Assembly (NCBI GenBank): GCA_051846895.1
Contig: JBPYCQ010000009.1
Location: 62,001-126,000, forward strand
Length of the DNA: 64,000 nt
Source: CALKAL01 sp051846895
GTDB lineage: Bacteria > Bacillota > Bacilli > Bacillales > Alkalibacillaceae
Direction of reading: 5' to 3'
Made by a program: the position numbers and the translations under genes. Below the pieces are notes generated by a model, which was given only the letters and a program-made list of their open reading frames with translations, did not search any database and had not been told where the DNA came from. This document shows, one piece after another, positions 8,796-16,626 of this stretch. Numbering within the stretch: the stretch's first letter is position 1; every line of letters starts with the position of its first letter.

Positions 8796-9056
8796 TTACC
8801 TACTTTTAACTAATAACTCGACAGCCTCTTTTACATAATCTTCAGCTTGATCACCATTTTCGTTCGCTTCTAATACACAAGCGATTAAGTTAGAACTCAC
8901 GATTACACCAATTGTACGATCAATGGCCGAACGGCTTGCTGTTAACTGAGTAATGACTTCTTTACATTCAGCACCATCCTCCATCATTCGAAGGATTCCT
9001 CGTAGCTGACCTTCTAATCTTTTAATTCTATTTTTTATTTTCGCATCATATTCCAT
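8796..9056 (-). CDS. cstR: CstR-like persulfide-sensing repressor (CsoR/FrmR family)
   Basis: An 86-residue all-helical CsoR-family regulator. Cys31 (AECKEV) and Cys60 (NLIACV) are present, but the copper-ligand histidine four residues before the second cysteine is Asn56. Two cysteines without that histidine is the CstR signature; CstR crosslinks Cys31 and Cys60 when persulfides or polysulfide appear and leaves DNA. The gene is transcribed in the same direction as the yrk-type operon, from its own promoter. Paired dyads at both promoters suggest autoregulation plus control of the operon. Copper sensing is unlikely. Confidence 0.9.
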   Translation of the reverse strand: MEYDAKIKNRIKRLEGQLRGILRMMEDGAECKEVITQLTASRSAIDRTIGVIVSSNLIACVLEANENGDQAEDYVKEAVELLVKSR

Positions 9057-9090
9057 GGTTTAAACCCTCCCAATACTTTAAATGGTTAAA

Positions 9091-9122
9091 ATTATATTAT
9101 ACCCCATTAGGTATGTTGTCAA
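9091..9122 (-). promoter_or_regulatory. cstR promoter with CstR-type operator
   Basis: On the minus strand, -35 TTGACA (9122-9117) is followed by the dyad atacctaatggggtat (9114-9099) and TATAAT boxes at 9101-9096 and 9096-9091. The dyad sits between -35 and -10 and closely matches the operator at 8732-8747. The spacer is 15 or 20 bases, so the promoter is non-ideal. Confidence 0.78.
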
Positions 9123-9129
9123 TTAAAAT

Positions 9130-9157
9130 AAAGGCACCGCGTTAAAGCGATGCCTTT
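9130..9157 (-). terminator. Terminator after the coat protein gene
   Basis: Inverted repeat aaaggca / tgccttt with inner cgc / gcg pairing, followed on the minus strand by tattttaatt. It lies just past the stop of the leftward coat gene and before the cstR promoter. Confidence 0.7.
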
Positions 9158-9182
9158 ATAAAGACTATTATAGAACTCTGTT

Positions 9183-9698
9183 TTAGACTCTTGGTAAAGC
9201 AGTAACTGGCTCTAAACAAGCAATGCCATCAAATTTACATAAATCTACTGTGATACATACGTTAGTACGGCGTAAATTTCTAATTGAGTTTCCTGGGAAG
9301 AAATCACAGATGTTGTCTCCACCTGGTCCAGGAGTAGAGCCATCTTCTGTTATTGGTAGTAATAGTTCTAGAACTGCACAGCAATTGTCCTTTACTTTAC
9401 TTACACGGAAAATTGGAGATTCTAAACAATTGAAGACACGATTTCCGCTTACCATTCTTTGGACTACACTTTGACCAACGAATAAATCACAATCGCAATA
9501 AAGTAGGAAAGGAATCGTATCATGTTCGGCTGCTGCTGCAGGTGATACTAAACTACGAATCGATTCTTTACAGCCCACTTCACAGTCTTCGTTGCCTTCA
9601 GCTTCTGCTTGAACGTCTGCAATATATTTTACAATTTGACAAACACAATCATTTTTGTTACATCTGCACTCATTTCTGTTGTACTCTTCTTCAAACAT
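9183..9698 (-). CDS. cotZ: Spore coat protein, CotY/CotZ family
   Basis: A 171-residue cysteine-rich protein. Its N-terminal half has clustered cysteines (C12, C14, C19, C21, then DCEVGCKESI), and the C-terminal half has the family pattern VFNCLESPIFRVSKV ... CCAVLELL ... CITVDLCKFDGIACL. CotY and CotZ form the disulfide-linked crust of Bacillus spores. The gene is monocistronic with its own terminator and RBS GAGGTG. CotY and CotZ cannot be told apart here. A mother-cell sigma-K promoter is expected; I did not identify one in 9699-9780. Confidence 0.88.
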   Translation of the reverse strand: MFEEEYNRNECRCNKNDCVCQIVKYIADVQAEAEGNEDCEVGCKESIRSLVSPAAAAEHDTIPFLLYCDCDLFVGQSVVQRMVSGNRVFNCLESPIFRVSKVKDNCCAVLELLLPITEDGSTPGPGGDNICDFFPGNSIRNLRRTNVCITVDLCKFDGIACLEPVTALPRV

Positions 9699-9874
9699 CT
9701 TTTAATCACCTCTCTATTATTTGTTACACTATAAGTTATGTTGATTTTAGAATGGTGTATAGGTTACTGATTTATTTTTTCAATTTATAATTAAAAATCG
9801 TTATTTGTCCTATTTTGACTAAAAATTTGTTATTATGAAAATTAACTAGTTAATTTTATTGGGGGAATTTTATC

Positions 9875-10522
9875 GTGTTTGAACAGCAAGTACCTTTCAT
9901 TGCCGTTGAAGGTCCTATCGGTGTTGGCAAAACATCATTATCTAAAAAATTAGCAACACATTTTTATTTTCATTTACTTAAAGAGATTGTTGAGGAAAAT
10001 CCTTTTTTAGGTAAGTTTTATGACAATATTGATGAGTGGAGTTTCCAAACCGAGATGTTCTTTTTATGCAATCGGTTTAAACAACTTGAAGACATCGAGA
10101 AACATTATTTATCTAAAGGAAAACCTGTTGTTTCTGATTATCACATATTTAAAAATATCCTTTTTGCGAGAAGAACATTAAATGAAGGCCATTTAAAGAA
10201 ATATGAACAAATTTACGAAATTCTTACGACTGACATGCCGAAACCGAATATCATGATTTATTTACATGCCAGTCTAGATACATTGATAAAGCGTATACAC
10301 TTACGGGGAAGAGAAGTAGAAAAAAACATACAACCAGAATATTTAGAACAGTTATCGAAAGATTATGACGTATATATGAATAATCTTGAACGTGAACATC
10401 CGGATATACCAGTCATACGAATTAATGGTGATGAAATAGATTTTATTAAATATCAAAGTGATCTAAACGATATATTAGCCATTGTGGAAAAACAGATGCA
10501 AAAAGGAGAAGTCGTCTCATGA
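9875..10522 (+). CDS. dgk: Deoxyguanosine kinase
   Basis: A 215-residue deoxynucleoside kinase with P-loop EGPIGVGKTSL near the N-terminus, the substrate segment EWSFQTEMFFLCNRFKQLED, and the LHLRGREVEKN lid region. The whole pattern follows B. subtilis Dgk (YaaG). It phosphorylates deoxyguanosine for dNTP salvage. The start is GTG 9875 after GGGGGAA. It overlaps the next kinase gene by 4 bp, so the two are translationally coupled. Confidence 0.92.
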   Translation: MFEQQVPFIAVEGPIGVGKTSLSKKLATHFYFHLLKEIVEENPFLGKFYDNIDEWSFQTEMFFLCNRFKQLEDIEKHYLSKGKPVVSDYHIFKNILFARRTLNEGHLKKYEQIYEILTTDMPKPNIMIYLHASLDTLIKRIHLRGREVEKNIQPEYLEQLSKDYDVYMNNLEREHPDIPVIRINGDEIDFIKYQSDLNDILAIVEKQMQKGEVVS

Positions 10523-11190
10523 ATTTTAATAACCGTTATGGGATTCCAAATGATGCCGTTATAACAATTGCAGGAACGGTTGGTGTTGGTAAATCTACAA
10601 TGACCAAAGCATTGGCAAAAGCATTAAATTTTAGAACTTCTTTTGAAAAGGTAGATGGAAACCCTTATTTAGATAAGTTTTATAAAGATTTTGAGAGATG
10701 GAGCTTTCATTTACAGATTTACTTTTTAGCTGAACGATTTAAAGAACAGAAGCGCATCTTTGAATACGGTGGAGGGTTTGTCCAAGATCGTTCTATTTAC
10801 GAAGATACAGGCATATTCGCCAAAATGCATATGGAAAAGGGAACAATGAATTTAGTTGATTATGAAACATATACAAGCCTGTTCGAATCAATGGTCATGA
10901 CCCCATATTTTCCACACCCGGATTTGTTAATTTATCTTGAAGGGTCATTTGAAGATGTGTTAAAACGGCTTCAATTAAGAGGAAGAGAAATGGAGAAAAA
11001 TACACCTATTGAATATTGGAAAGAGATGTATGACCGCTATGACAATTGGATTAACAACTTTAATACTTGCCCAGTTATGCGGATTAATATTAATGAATAT
11101 GACTTAATAAATAACGAACAGTCAATTGAAACTATTTTAGAAAGAATTAGTAAAACAATCGATACGTCAAGACGGCTTATGAAAGCATAA
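10519..11190 (+). CDS. dck: Deoxyadenosine/deoxycytidine kinase
   Basis: A 223-residue kinase, paralogous to the preceding gene. P-loop GTVGVGKSTM, the stretch FERWSFHLQIYFLAERFKEQK and FVQDRSIYEDTGIFAK match B. subtilis Dck (YaaF) very closely. It phosphorylates deoxyadenosine and deoxycytidine. It starts with the ATGA overlap and has GGAG upstream inside dgk. A terminator follows directly. In B. subtilis this pair also lies beside serS. Confidence 0.94.
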   Translation: MNFNNRYGIPNDAVITIAGTVGVGKSTMTKALAKALNFRTSFEKVDGNPYLDKFYKDFERWSFHLQIYFLAERFKEQKRIFEYGGGFVQDRSIYEDTGIFAKMHMEKGTMNLVDYETYTSLFESMVMTPYFPHPDLLIYLEGSFEDVLKRLQLRGREMEKNTPIEYWKEMYDRYDNWINNFNTCPVMRININEYDLINNEQSIETILERISKTIDTSRRLMKA

Positions 11191-11192
11191 TT

Positions 11193-11221
11193 AAAAGGCT
11201 GACTTCAATAGTCAGCCTTTT
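11193..11221. terminator. Bidirectional terminator after dck
   Basis: Perfect 11-bp inverted repeat aaaaggctgac / gtcagcctttt with a 7-base loop. Its right edge overlaps the stop codon of the convergent bactofilin gene, so it likely serves both. Confidence 0.88.
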
Positions 11222-11633
11222 ATGATGCCTTATCTTTATTCTTTTTACCTTTATCCTGATTTCCATTGGCACCTGTTTCTTCTTTTTTCATTTTACTTGT
11301 TCCGTCAAATTTTCCACCTTCATCGATGATAAACACCGACATCGATGCATCACCATTTAATGTCCCTGTTGATTCAATTTTTAACGTTTGCTTTGCTGTT
11401 ACTTGACCGTTAATTGTTCCAGCAAGCGTAATATTTCTTCCTTCAACATTGGCTTCAATGACACCTTCAGAGCCGATTACAACATCCCCTTCGCATTTAA
11501 CTGACCCACTCACTTTACCATCTATTCGAATGCTTGAAGATGAAGTTAAATCACCATTAAATGTTGTTCCGGAACCAATAATTGTATCAACATGACTTAA
11601 TTGTTTTTCCTTTTTTCTCACTTTACTTACCAC
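11220..11633 (-). CDS. Bactofilin (polymer-forming cytoskeletal protein)
   Basis: A 137-residue protein with a central bactofilin domain of short hydrophobic repeats (IIGSGTTFNGDLTS, IRIDGKVSGSVKCEG, AGTINGQVTAKQT) that form a right-handed beta-helix. A basic N-terminal tail and a Lys/Asn-rich C-terminal tail flank it. Bactofilins polymerise and scaffold envelope enzymes. The gene lies 3 bp after an M23 peptidase gene, and bactofilins are commonly encoded with M23 peptidases, so the two probably act together at the cell wall. Confidence 0.9.
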   Translation of the reverse strand: MVSKVRKKEKQLSHVDTIIGSGTTFNGDLTSSSSIRIDGKVSGSVKCEGDVVIGSEGVIEANVEGRNITLAGTINGQVTAKQTLKIESTGTLNGDASMSVFIIDEGGKFDGTSKMKKEETGANGNQDKGKKNKDKAS

Positions 11634-11636
11634 CTT

Positions 11637-12578
11637 TTATTCACTTAACACACGTTGTAAAAATGTCATATATGGAAAGGGATCTATTACTTCGCCATTA
11701 TGCAAAACTTCATAGTGTAAATGAACACCCGTACTTCTTCCAGTTGTCCCCATTAATCCAATCAGATCACCTTGTTTAACGATGTCTCCTTCTTCAACTA
11801 GCAATCTTGATAAATGCCCATAACGAGTTTTATAAGAATTACCATGATCAATTACGATAGAACGTCCATATCCACCATCAATACCTGATAATTCTACAGT
11901 TCCTTCTCCAGTGGCATAAACTTCTGTACCCCACGGACCAGCTAAATCAATCCCATTATGAAATGCTTTACGATTTGTAAAAGGGTCAACTCGCTCTCCA
12001 AATTCAGAGGTTATTCTTTCCGTTTCAGCCGGCCAAAAAATTGGCACAAAACGTAATTCATCTTTTACTTGTTCAAGTTCTTGCAATGCTACTTTATATT
12101 TATCAACTAGTGTCGGAACTTCAAACTTTAAGCTGGTTATATCTACATTAGATTGATTGAAACTCGTCTGAACGATTTCCCTTTCCTCGAAGTCCCATTC
12201 AAGACCTCCTTGAGGACCATCGTCATCAAAAGACACGATTCGATTAGGATTCAATGATGAAATCATTTCACTTAATTGAGCTTCTAATAAACTCAGTTCG
12301 TCTAATTGCTTTTGTATTTCTTTACTAGCTTGTTTATATTGAACTATTTTTTGTTCTTGATTTTCTACTGTTATTTTTGTGTTTGATAAACTTTGAGATA
12401 AATGCTCATTCTTTTCTGATACCGTTTGAATCATTTGAATGGTAATGAACAGTGTTACAATTGCGGTTAGAAAAATGAGCAAAAAGCTATAAAAGATTAT
12501 TTTATGTAAGGAGAACTGTTTAACTTGTCCATTTGCATCAGACATAATTAAAATACGCCATTTATTAGTCTTATTCAT
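11637..12578 (-). CDS. Membrane-anchored M23 peptidase with coiled coil
   Basis: A 313-residue protein: short cytoplasmic N-terminus, one transmembrane segment (about 26-47), a coiled-coil region (about 52-105), a linker, and a C-terminal M23 domain with FHNGIDLAGPWG, YGHLSRLL and GVHLHYEV, including the zinc ligands and HxH. It should cut peptidoglycan crossbridges outside the membrane. ATG 12578 has GGGGAG seven bases upstream; the longer frame would need TTG 12596. It is co-transcribed with bactofilin, and the coiled coil may couple the peptidase to it. Confidence 0.9.
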   Translation of the reverse strand: MNKTNKWRILIMSDANGQVKQFSLHKIIFYSFLLIFLTAIVTLFITIQMIQTVSEKNEHLSQSLSNTKITVENQEQKIVQYKQASKEIQKQLDELSLLEAQLSEMISSLNPNRIVSFDDDGPQGGLEWDFEEREIVQTSFNQSNVDITSLKFEVPTLVDKYKVALQELEQVKDELRFVPIFWPAETERITSEFGERVDPFTNRKAFHNGIDLAGPWGTEVYATGEGTVELSGIDGGYGRSIVIDHGNSYKTRYGHLSRLLVEEGDIVKQGDLIGLMGTTGRSTGVHLHYEVLHNGEVIDPFPYMTFLQRVLSE

Positions 12579-12686
12579 AAAAATACTCCCCGCCAAACTT
12601 TTTATCTATTTAGTATTATTTCTACAAAAGAATTTAAATTCCTACTTAACAAGTGAAATTATTTTATTTTTTAACAAATAAAATAA

Positions 12687-12711
12687 AAGGCTTGTCAAAG
12701 TGACAAGCCTT
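12687..12711 (-). terminator. Terminator after tRNA-Ser
   Basis: Perfect 11-bp inverted repeat aaggcttgtca / tgacaagcctt with a 3-base loop, followed on the minus strand by ttattttattt. Confidence 0.85.
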
Positions 12712-12752
12712 AGTATGGCTAAATATATAAACTTTATGAATGGTTATGGTTA

Positions 12753-12845
12753 TGGCGGAGGAGGAGGGATTCGAACCCCCGCGGGCCGTGAAGCCCCTGT
12801 CGGTTTTCAAGACCGATCCCTTCAGCCGAACTTGGGTACTCCTCC
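12753..12845 (-). tRNA. tRNA-Ser (UGA)
   Basis: A 93-base serine tRNA on the minus strand with acceptor GGAGGAG / CTCCTCC, discriminator G, encoded CCA, a T loop GTTCGAAT, and the long variable arm typical of tRNA-Ser. The anticodon loop CTTGAAA gives anticodon UGA, which reads UCA and related serine codons. It lies downstream of serS, as in B. subtilis, and is followed by its own terminator. Confidence 0.95.
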
Positions 12846-12932
12846 GTAAGCTGACAGATAAAAATATAACATATGAAACGACATTTAGCAACAGAAAAAT
12901 ATAATGTTTTAATTTTAGGAATTTTTATATAA

Positions 12933-13168
12933 AGTCTGGGACATAAGTAAGGAGATTATGACTGAAACCGAACAAAGTCTAAACTAGCGTAGGAAATATA
13001 CGTAGACTCCTGCGGGAGGAATGGCAAAGGTGAGACCCCGCAGTGCGATAGCACGAGGAGGCTCACCAGCCACCCTAAGGTGCGCGGAGTATATTTCCGG
13101 AGCGGATTAGACGCACTAATCAAATTGTTAGGTTTTAAGTCTAGAAGGAACCCCTTTGTCCCAGCCTC
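12933..13168. repeat. MITE-like intergenic repeat after serS
   Basis: A 236-bp GC-richer element bounded by imperfect inverted repeats (agtctgggacataag on the left; gaggctgggacaaag read inward from the right). The interior has the gactcctgcggga ... gagaccccgcag ... gaggaggctcac pattern often seen between genes in Bacillaceae. No reading frame of note. It ends 4 bp before the serS stop and may also act as its terminator. Confidence 0.75.
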
Positions 13169-13172
13169 ACTA

Positions 13173-14453
13173 TTATTTTGCTTCTATTTTTTCAATACCG
13201 CCCATGTAAGGTCTTAATACTTCGGGAATAGTCACTGATCCATCCGCTTCTTGATAATTTTCTAAAATGGCAGCAACAGTTCGTCCAACTGCTAATCCAG
13301 ACCCATTTAATGTGTGGACATATTCTGGTTTACCATTTTTCTCTCGTCTAAACCTTAAACCAGCTCGTCTCGCTTGGAAGTCTTCAAAATTAGAACAAGA
13401 TGAGATTTCTCGATACGTTTCATAGCTTGGAATCCATACTTCTAAATCATATTTTTTCGCTGCTGTAAATCCTAAATCAGCTGTACACATGCTCATCACT
13501 CGGTAAGGTAATTTTAAAAGCTGTAACACCTTCTCAGCATGTCCAGTTAACTCTTCTAGCGTCGCATAAGACTCTTCTGGCTTAACTAGTTGAACTAACT
13601 CAATTTTGTTAAATTGATGCTGTCTAATTAATCCACGTGTATCACGACCAGCAGACCCAGCTTCTGAACGGAAATTAGCACTATACGCCGCGAATTTTTT
13701 CGGTAAATCTTCAGCTGATAGGATTTCATCACGATAATAGTTTGTCACAGGAACTTCTGCAGTTGGTATTAAGAAATAATCCCAATCCTCTAATTTGAAT
13801 ACGTCTTCTCCAAATTTCGGTAACTGACCTGTACCAGTTAAACTGTTACGATTAACTATTTGAGGAGGTATCATTTCTATATAACCATGCTTATCGGCAT
13901 GTAAATCCATCATAAAGTTAATGACTGCACGCTCTAATCTTGCACCTAATCCTTTATAAAAGACAAAACGACTTCCAGTAACTTTTGACGCCCGTTCAAA
14001 ATCAAGAATATCTAAATCATTTGCTACGTCCCAGTGCGGTTTTGTTTCAAAATCAAAAGTTCTGATTTCTCCCCATTGACGGACTTCAACATTATCATCC
14101 TCTGTTTCCCCAACAGGAACTGACTCGTGTGGAATATTTGGAATTGATAAAAGTAATTCTTGAAGTTTTTCTTCAACTTCATGTAATTCATTATCAATAT
14201 CCTTAATACGATCTCCAACTTCACGCATCTCTTTAATGAGATGATCTGCGTCTTTTTTTTCTTTTTTTAGTTGAGAAATTTCTTTAGAGACTTCGTTTCG
14301 ACGTGCTTTTAGTTCTTCAGATTCTTGAATAAACTTTCTACGTTTCTGGTCCCATTCTTCGAAATGATCTAAATCAGTTAAGTCTTCTCCTCTAAATTTT
14401 AGTTTTTCTTTTACTTCTTGAAAATGATTGCGCAAATACTTTAAATCAAGCAT
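13173..14453 (-). CDS. serS: Serine-tRNA ligase
   Basis: A 426-residue class II synthetase that charges tRNA-Ser. The N-terminal coiled-coil arm (about 27-100) is visible, followed by the catalytic core with motif 2 FRSEAGSAGRDTRGLIRQH and motif 3 GSGLAVGRTVAAILEN. The length is normal. ATG 14453 has GGAGG upstream. A T-box leader with a UCC serine specifier lies about 390 bp upstream, with a repeat element inserted between leader and gene. Confidence 0.97.
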   Translation of the reverse strand: MLDLKYLRNHFQEVKEKLKFRGEDLTDLDHFEEWDQKRRKFIQESEELKARRNEVSKEISQLKKEKKDADHLIKEMREVGDRIKDIDNELHEVEEKLQELLLSIPNIPHESVPVGETEDDNVEVRQWGEIRTFDFETKPHWDVANDLDILDFERASKVTGSRFVFYKGLGARLERAVINFMMDLHADKHGYIEMIPPQIVNRNSLTGTGQLPKFGEDVFKLEDWDYFLIPTAEVPVTNYYRDEILSAEDLPKKFAAYSANFRSEAGSAGRDTRGLIRQHQFNKIELVQLVKPEESYATLEELTGHAEKVLQLLKLPYRVMSMCTADLGFTAAKKYDLEVWIPSYETYREISSCSNFEDFQARRAGLRFRREKNGKPEYVHTLNGSGLAVGRTVAAILENYQEADGSVTIPEVLRPYMGGIEKIEAK

Positions 14454-14484
14454 CTTTATCCTCCTAAAATCTTTATTTAAAAAC

Positions 14485-14837
14485 AGGCTCTGTTAAAGTT
14501 TAGTGTTGATAATAATCATATTTGCATTGAGTTGTTGTATTATGAAGAGCGAAGGTGGCGACTCCTGGTCGGCTAAAAGCGGCCACGTCCATGTGGCCAA
14601 CGCCGACACTTGAACATCCAGTACTTCGCGGGACCAGCACGAGTCTCGAGACCCCGCAGGAAGCGTTTTTTCTTCCGAGAGATGCACCTCTAGTCTACTA
14701 GTAACGCTACGAAGCTAATTCCTCGGTGCAAGGGGCAAAGAAGTTTCTCCAAGTAGTTCCCTGGCTCAAGCCGTGCCCGCGGAAAGCGTCCACCGATAGC
14801 GATTCACAATAAACAACAACGGGCTTAAACAGAGCTT
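14485..14837. repeat. MITE-like element between the T-box leader and serS
   Basis: A segment of about 353 bp bounded by near-matching terminal inverted repeats (aggctctgttaaag on the left; aagctctgtttaag read inward from the right). The interior is GC-richer than its surroundings and contains cgagaccccgcaggaagcg and gtgcccgcggaaagcg, patterns shared by intergenic repeats of Bacillaceae. No transposase is encoded. It lies wholly within the untranslated serS transcript. Confidence 0.72.
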
Positions 14838-14840
14838 AAA

Positions 14841-15085
14841 AATAAAAAACCCGTCCCTTAATTCTTAAAAGGGACGAGTGTGATTTACCCGCGATACCAC
14901 CCTTGTTGAAGATTATTATTATCTTCCAACTCGGAGGCTTTAACGGCGCCGACCGGATTTACTTAATTAACATTTTCGTAAATCAACTCCAGGATGGATT
15001 CACAGCATGTTTTTACTGGTTTGCAGCGACCACCAGCTCTCTGTAAAAAACAAAGTCTGCTACTATTTCCTATCTTCGTTTTTCG
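14841..15085 (-). promoter_or_regulatory. T-box leader of serS, specifier UCC
   Basis: Reading leftward: stem I with AGAGAGCTGGTGGTCGCTG and the distal CAAACCAG, specifier loop GTGAATCC with UCC at 14998-14996, the conserved AAGGGTGGTATCGCGGG antiterminator (14904-14888), then the terminator cgtccctt / aagggacg (14876-14850) and a T tract. UCC is a serine codon, matching serS. Uncharged tRNA-Ser (GGA) should switch transcription on. Confidence 0.92.
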
Positions 15086-15097
15086 TCTAACCTAACT

Positions 15098-15125
15098 ATT
15101 ATATTTTTAATATACATACAAACAA
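15098..15125 (-). promoter_or_regulatory. Promoter of the serS T-box transcript
   Basis: On the minus strand, -35 TTGTTT (15125-15120), 16-base spacer, -10 TATAAT (15103-15098). It sits directly upstream of the T-box leader. Confidence 0.65.
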
Positions 15126-15152
15126 AAAATAACGCAACTTTTTATAATCGTA

Positions 15153-16478
15153 TTAAGAAAAAATACCTTTAATACTTTCAAATAAATTAATAAAGAAATC
15201 ACCAATGCTTCTCATGAGTAGTGTGAACCAATTAGCCTTCTCAACAGAAGAAGTTGTCACTAGTGGGACCGATTTTGTTGTTTCATCACCTAATATATTT
15301 CCGTAATTATTTTCTCCATTGTATGTGATAACCATACGTCCAACTTCTGTACCTTCTTCAACTGGAGCTGTTAACTCCCCGTTTTCGTTTAAAACATCTT
15401 CATTTATTTCATAATGAACAGAATAATTGTCTTTATCACCAATTTTAATGATTTTTTCAATAGATTCAGCTGCTTCAATCTCTACTTGGCTCTCTTTTCC
15501 TTTAACAACTGGTAAAATCGATTCTTCTTCAATTTGATATCCCGCTTCATATAACGTAACTTTTTCAAAATCATTAAAGCCGTGATCCATTAATTTTCGT
15601 GTTTCGTTAAAACGTGCTGCTTCACTTTCGGTTCGCATAACTACAGAAATAAGCCTATTTCCATTTCTTTTAGCAGTACCTGTAAAGCAATAACCCGCTA
15701 ACGTAGTCCAACCTGTTTTTAATCCGTCTAATCCTTCATATGAAAATTGCTCTAGGTGACCTGGCATCCCAGGTAACATCCAGTTATAATTGATCATCGT
15801 ATGACCTTCAAACTCTTTAGTAGGAATACTTGAAACATCTAAAGCTTCTGGATAATCATTGACTAAATGATAAGCTAAAAGTGCACTTGATCGAGCTGAC
15901 ATTAAATTATCTGCATCAGGATCCGTTCCTTCAGGATAGTTATCACCAAGACTTGAGTTATGTAATCCTGATGAGTTCACGAATTTCGCTTCTGGTAATC
16001 CCATCTCTTGAGCTTTGTCATTCATCATTTTTACAAATTGGCCTTCAGAGCCAGCAATTAGTTCCGCTAATGCAATCGTAGTTGCGTTATCAGAATAAAT
16101 CGCCATAGCATCGTACAGCTCTTTTACTGTATATTCATGATCTAATCGTAACCCAACACCTGAAAATGAATTATTTGCTGAAATATCGTACGCATATTGA
16201 CTAATTTCAGTCTTCGTATCCCAACTTATGACACCTTGATCAATCGCTTCTAATACGAGATATTCTGTCATCATTTTCGTCATACTTGCAGGTGGTAAGG
16301 CAATATCAGCATTTTTGGCATATAAAATTTCACCTGTTTCTGCATCTACTAATATAGCTGATTCCGCTTCAACATCCGATAGCTGAGCGTTAATAGTCAT
16401 AGGATTGATTACTATAGAACTAACAATAGACATTAAAAGTAGTGAAAATATTAGATACCAATTACATATTTTCTTCAT
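15153..16478 (-). CDS. dacA: D-alanyl-D-alanine carboxypeptidase, PBP5 type
   Basis: A 441-residue low-molecular-mass penicillin-binding protein. It has a signal peptide (about 1-31), SxxK motif S65-M-T-K68, SDN at 129-131, KTG in GLKTGWT, a PBP5 C-terminal beta domain and a final amphipathic helix (WFTLLMRSIGDFFINLF) that anchors it to the membrane. It trims the terminal D-Ala of pentapeptides. ATG 16478 has GGAGG eight bases upstream; the ATG at 16496 lacks an RBS. It lies next to serS as in B. subtilis, but guaB and pdxST are not here. Confidence 0.95.
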   Translation of the reverse strand: MKKICNWYLIFSLLLMSIVSSIVINPMTINAQLSDVEAESAILVDAETGEILYAKNADIALPPASMTKMMTEYLVLEAIDQGVISWDTKTEISQYAYDISANNSFSGVGLRLDHEYTVKELYDAMAIYSDNATTIALAELIAGSEGQFVKMMNDKAQEMGLPEAKFVNSSGLHNSSLGDNYPEGTDPDADNLMSARSSALLAYHLVNDYPEALDVSSIPTKEFEGHTMINYNWMLPGMPGHLEQFSYEGLDGLKTGWTTLAGYCFTGTAKRNGNRLISVVMRTESEAARFNETRKLMDHGFNDFEKVTLYEAGYQIEEESILPVVKGKESQVEIEAAESIEKIIKIGDKDNYSVHYEINEDVLNENGELTAPVEEGTEVGRMVITYNGENNYGNILGDETTKSVPLVTTSSVEKANWFTLLMRSIGDFFINLFESIKGIFS

Positions 16479-16589
16479 CGTCTGATCCTCCGTCATCGTA
16501 GCAAAATTTACTTTTAATTATACATTATTTTCAATACTATTTAATTGGAAAATATCACTTAATTAAAAGATAGTCCAATTAACCTAGAA

Positions 16590-16620
16590 AGACCATTGAT
16601 TACTTTATAACCAATGGTCT
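16590..16620 (-). terminator. Terminator after the HD-GYP gene
   Basis: Inverted repeat agaccattg / caatggtct with a 13-base loop, just after the stop of the leftward HD-GYP gene. Confidence 0.7.
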
Positions 16621-16626
16621 AAATAA

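Noticed and set aside
8796..9056. Copper-sensing CsoR
   Set aside because: The histidine ligand is replaced by Asn56 and the neighbours handle sulfane sulfur, not copper.
12664..12891. Leftward open frame over tRNA-Ser
   Set aside because: It is the tRNA gene and its terminator read as protein.
14493..14687. Open frame inside the repeat element upstream of serS
   Set aside because: No RBS and no protein-like pattern; it is a by-product of the GC-rich repeat.
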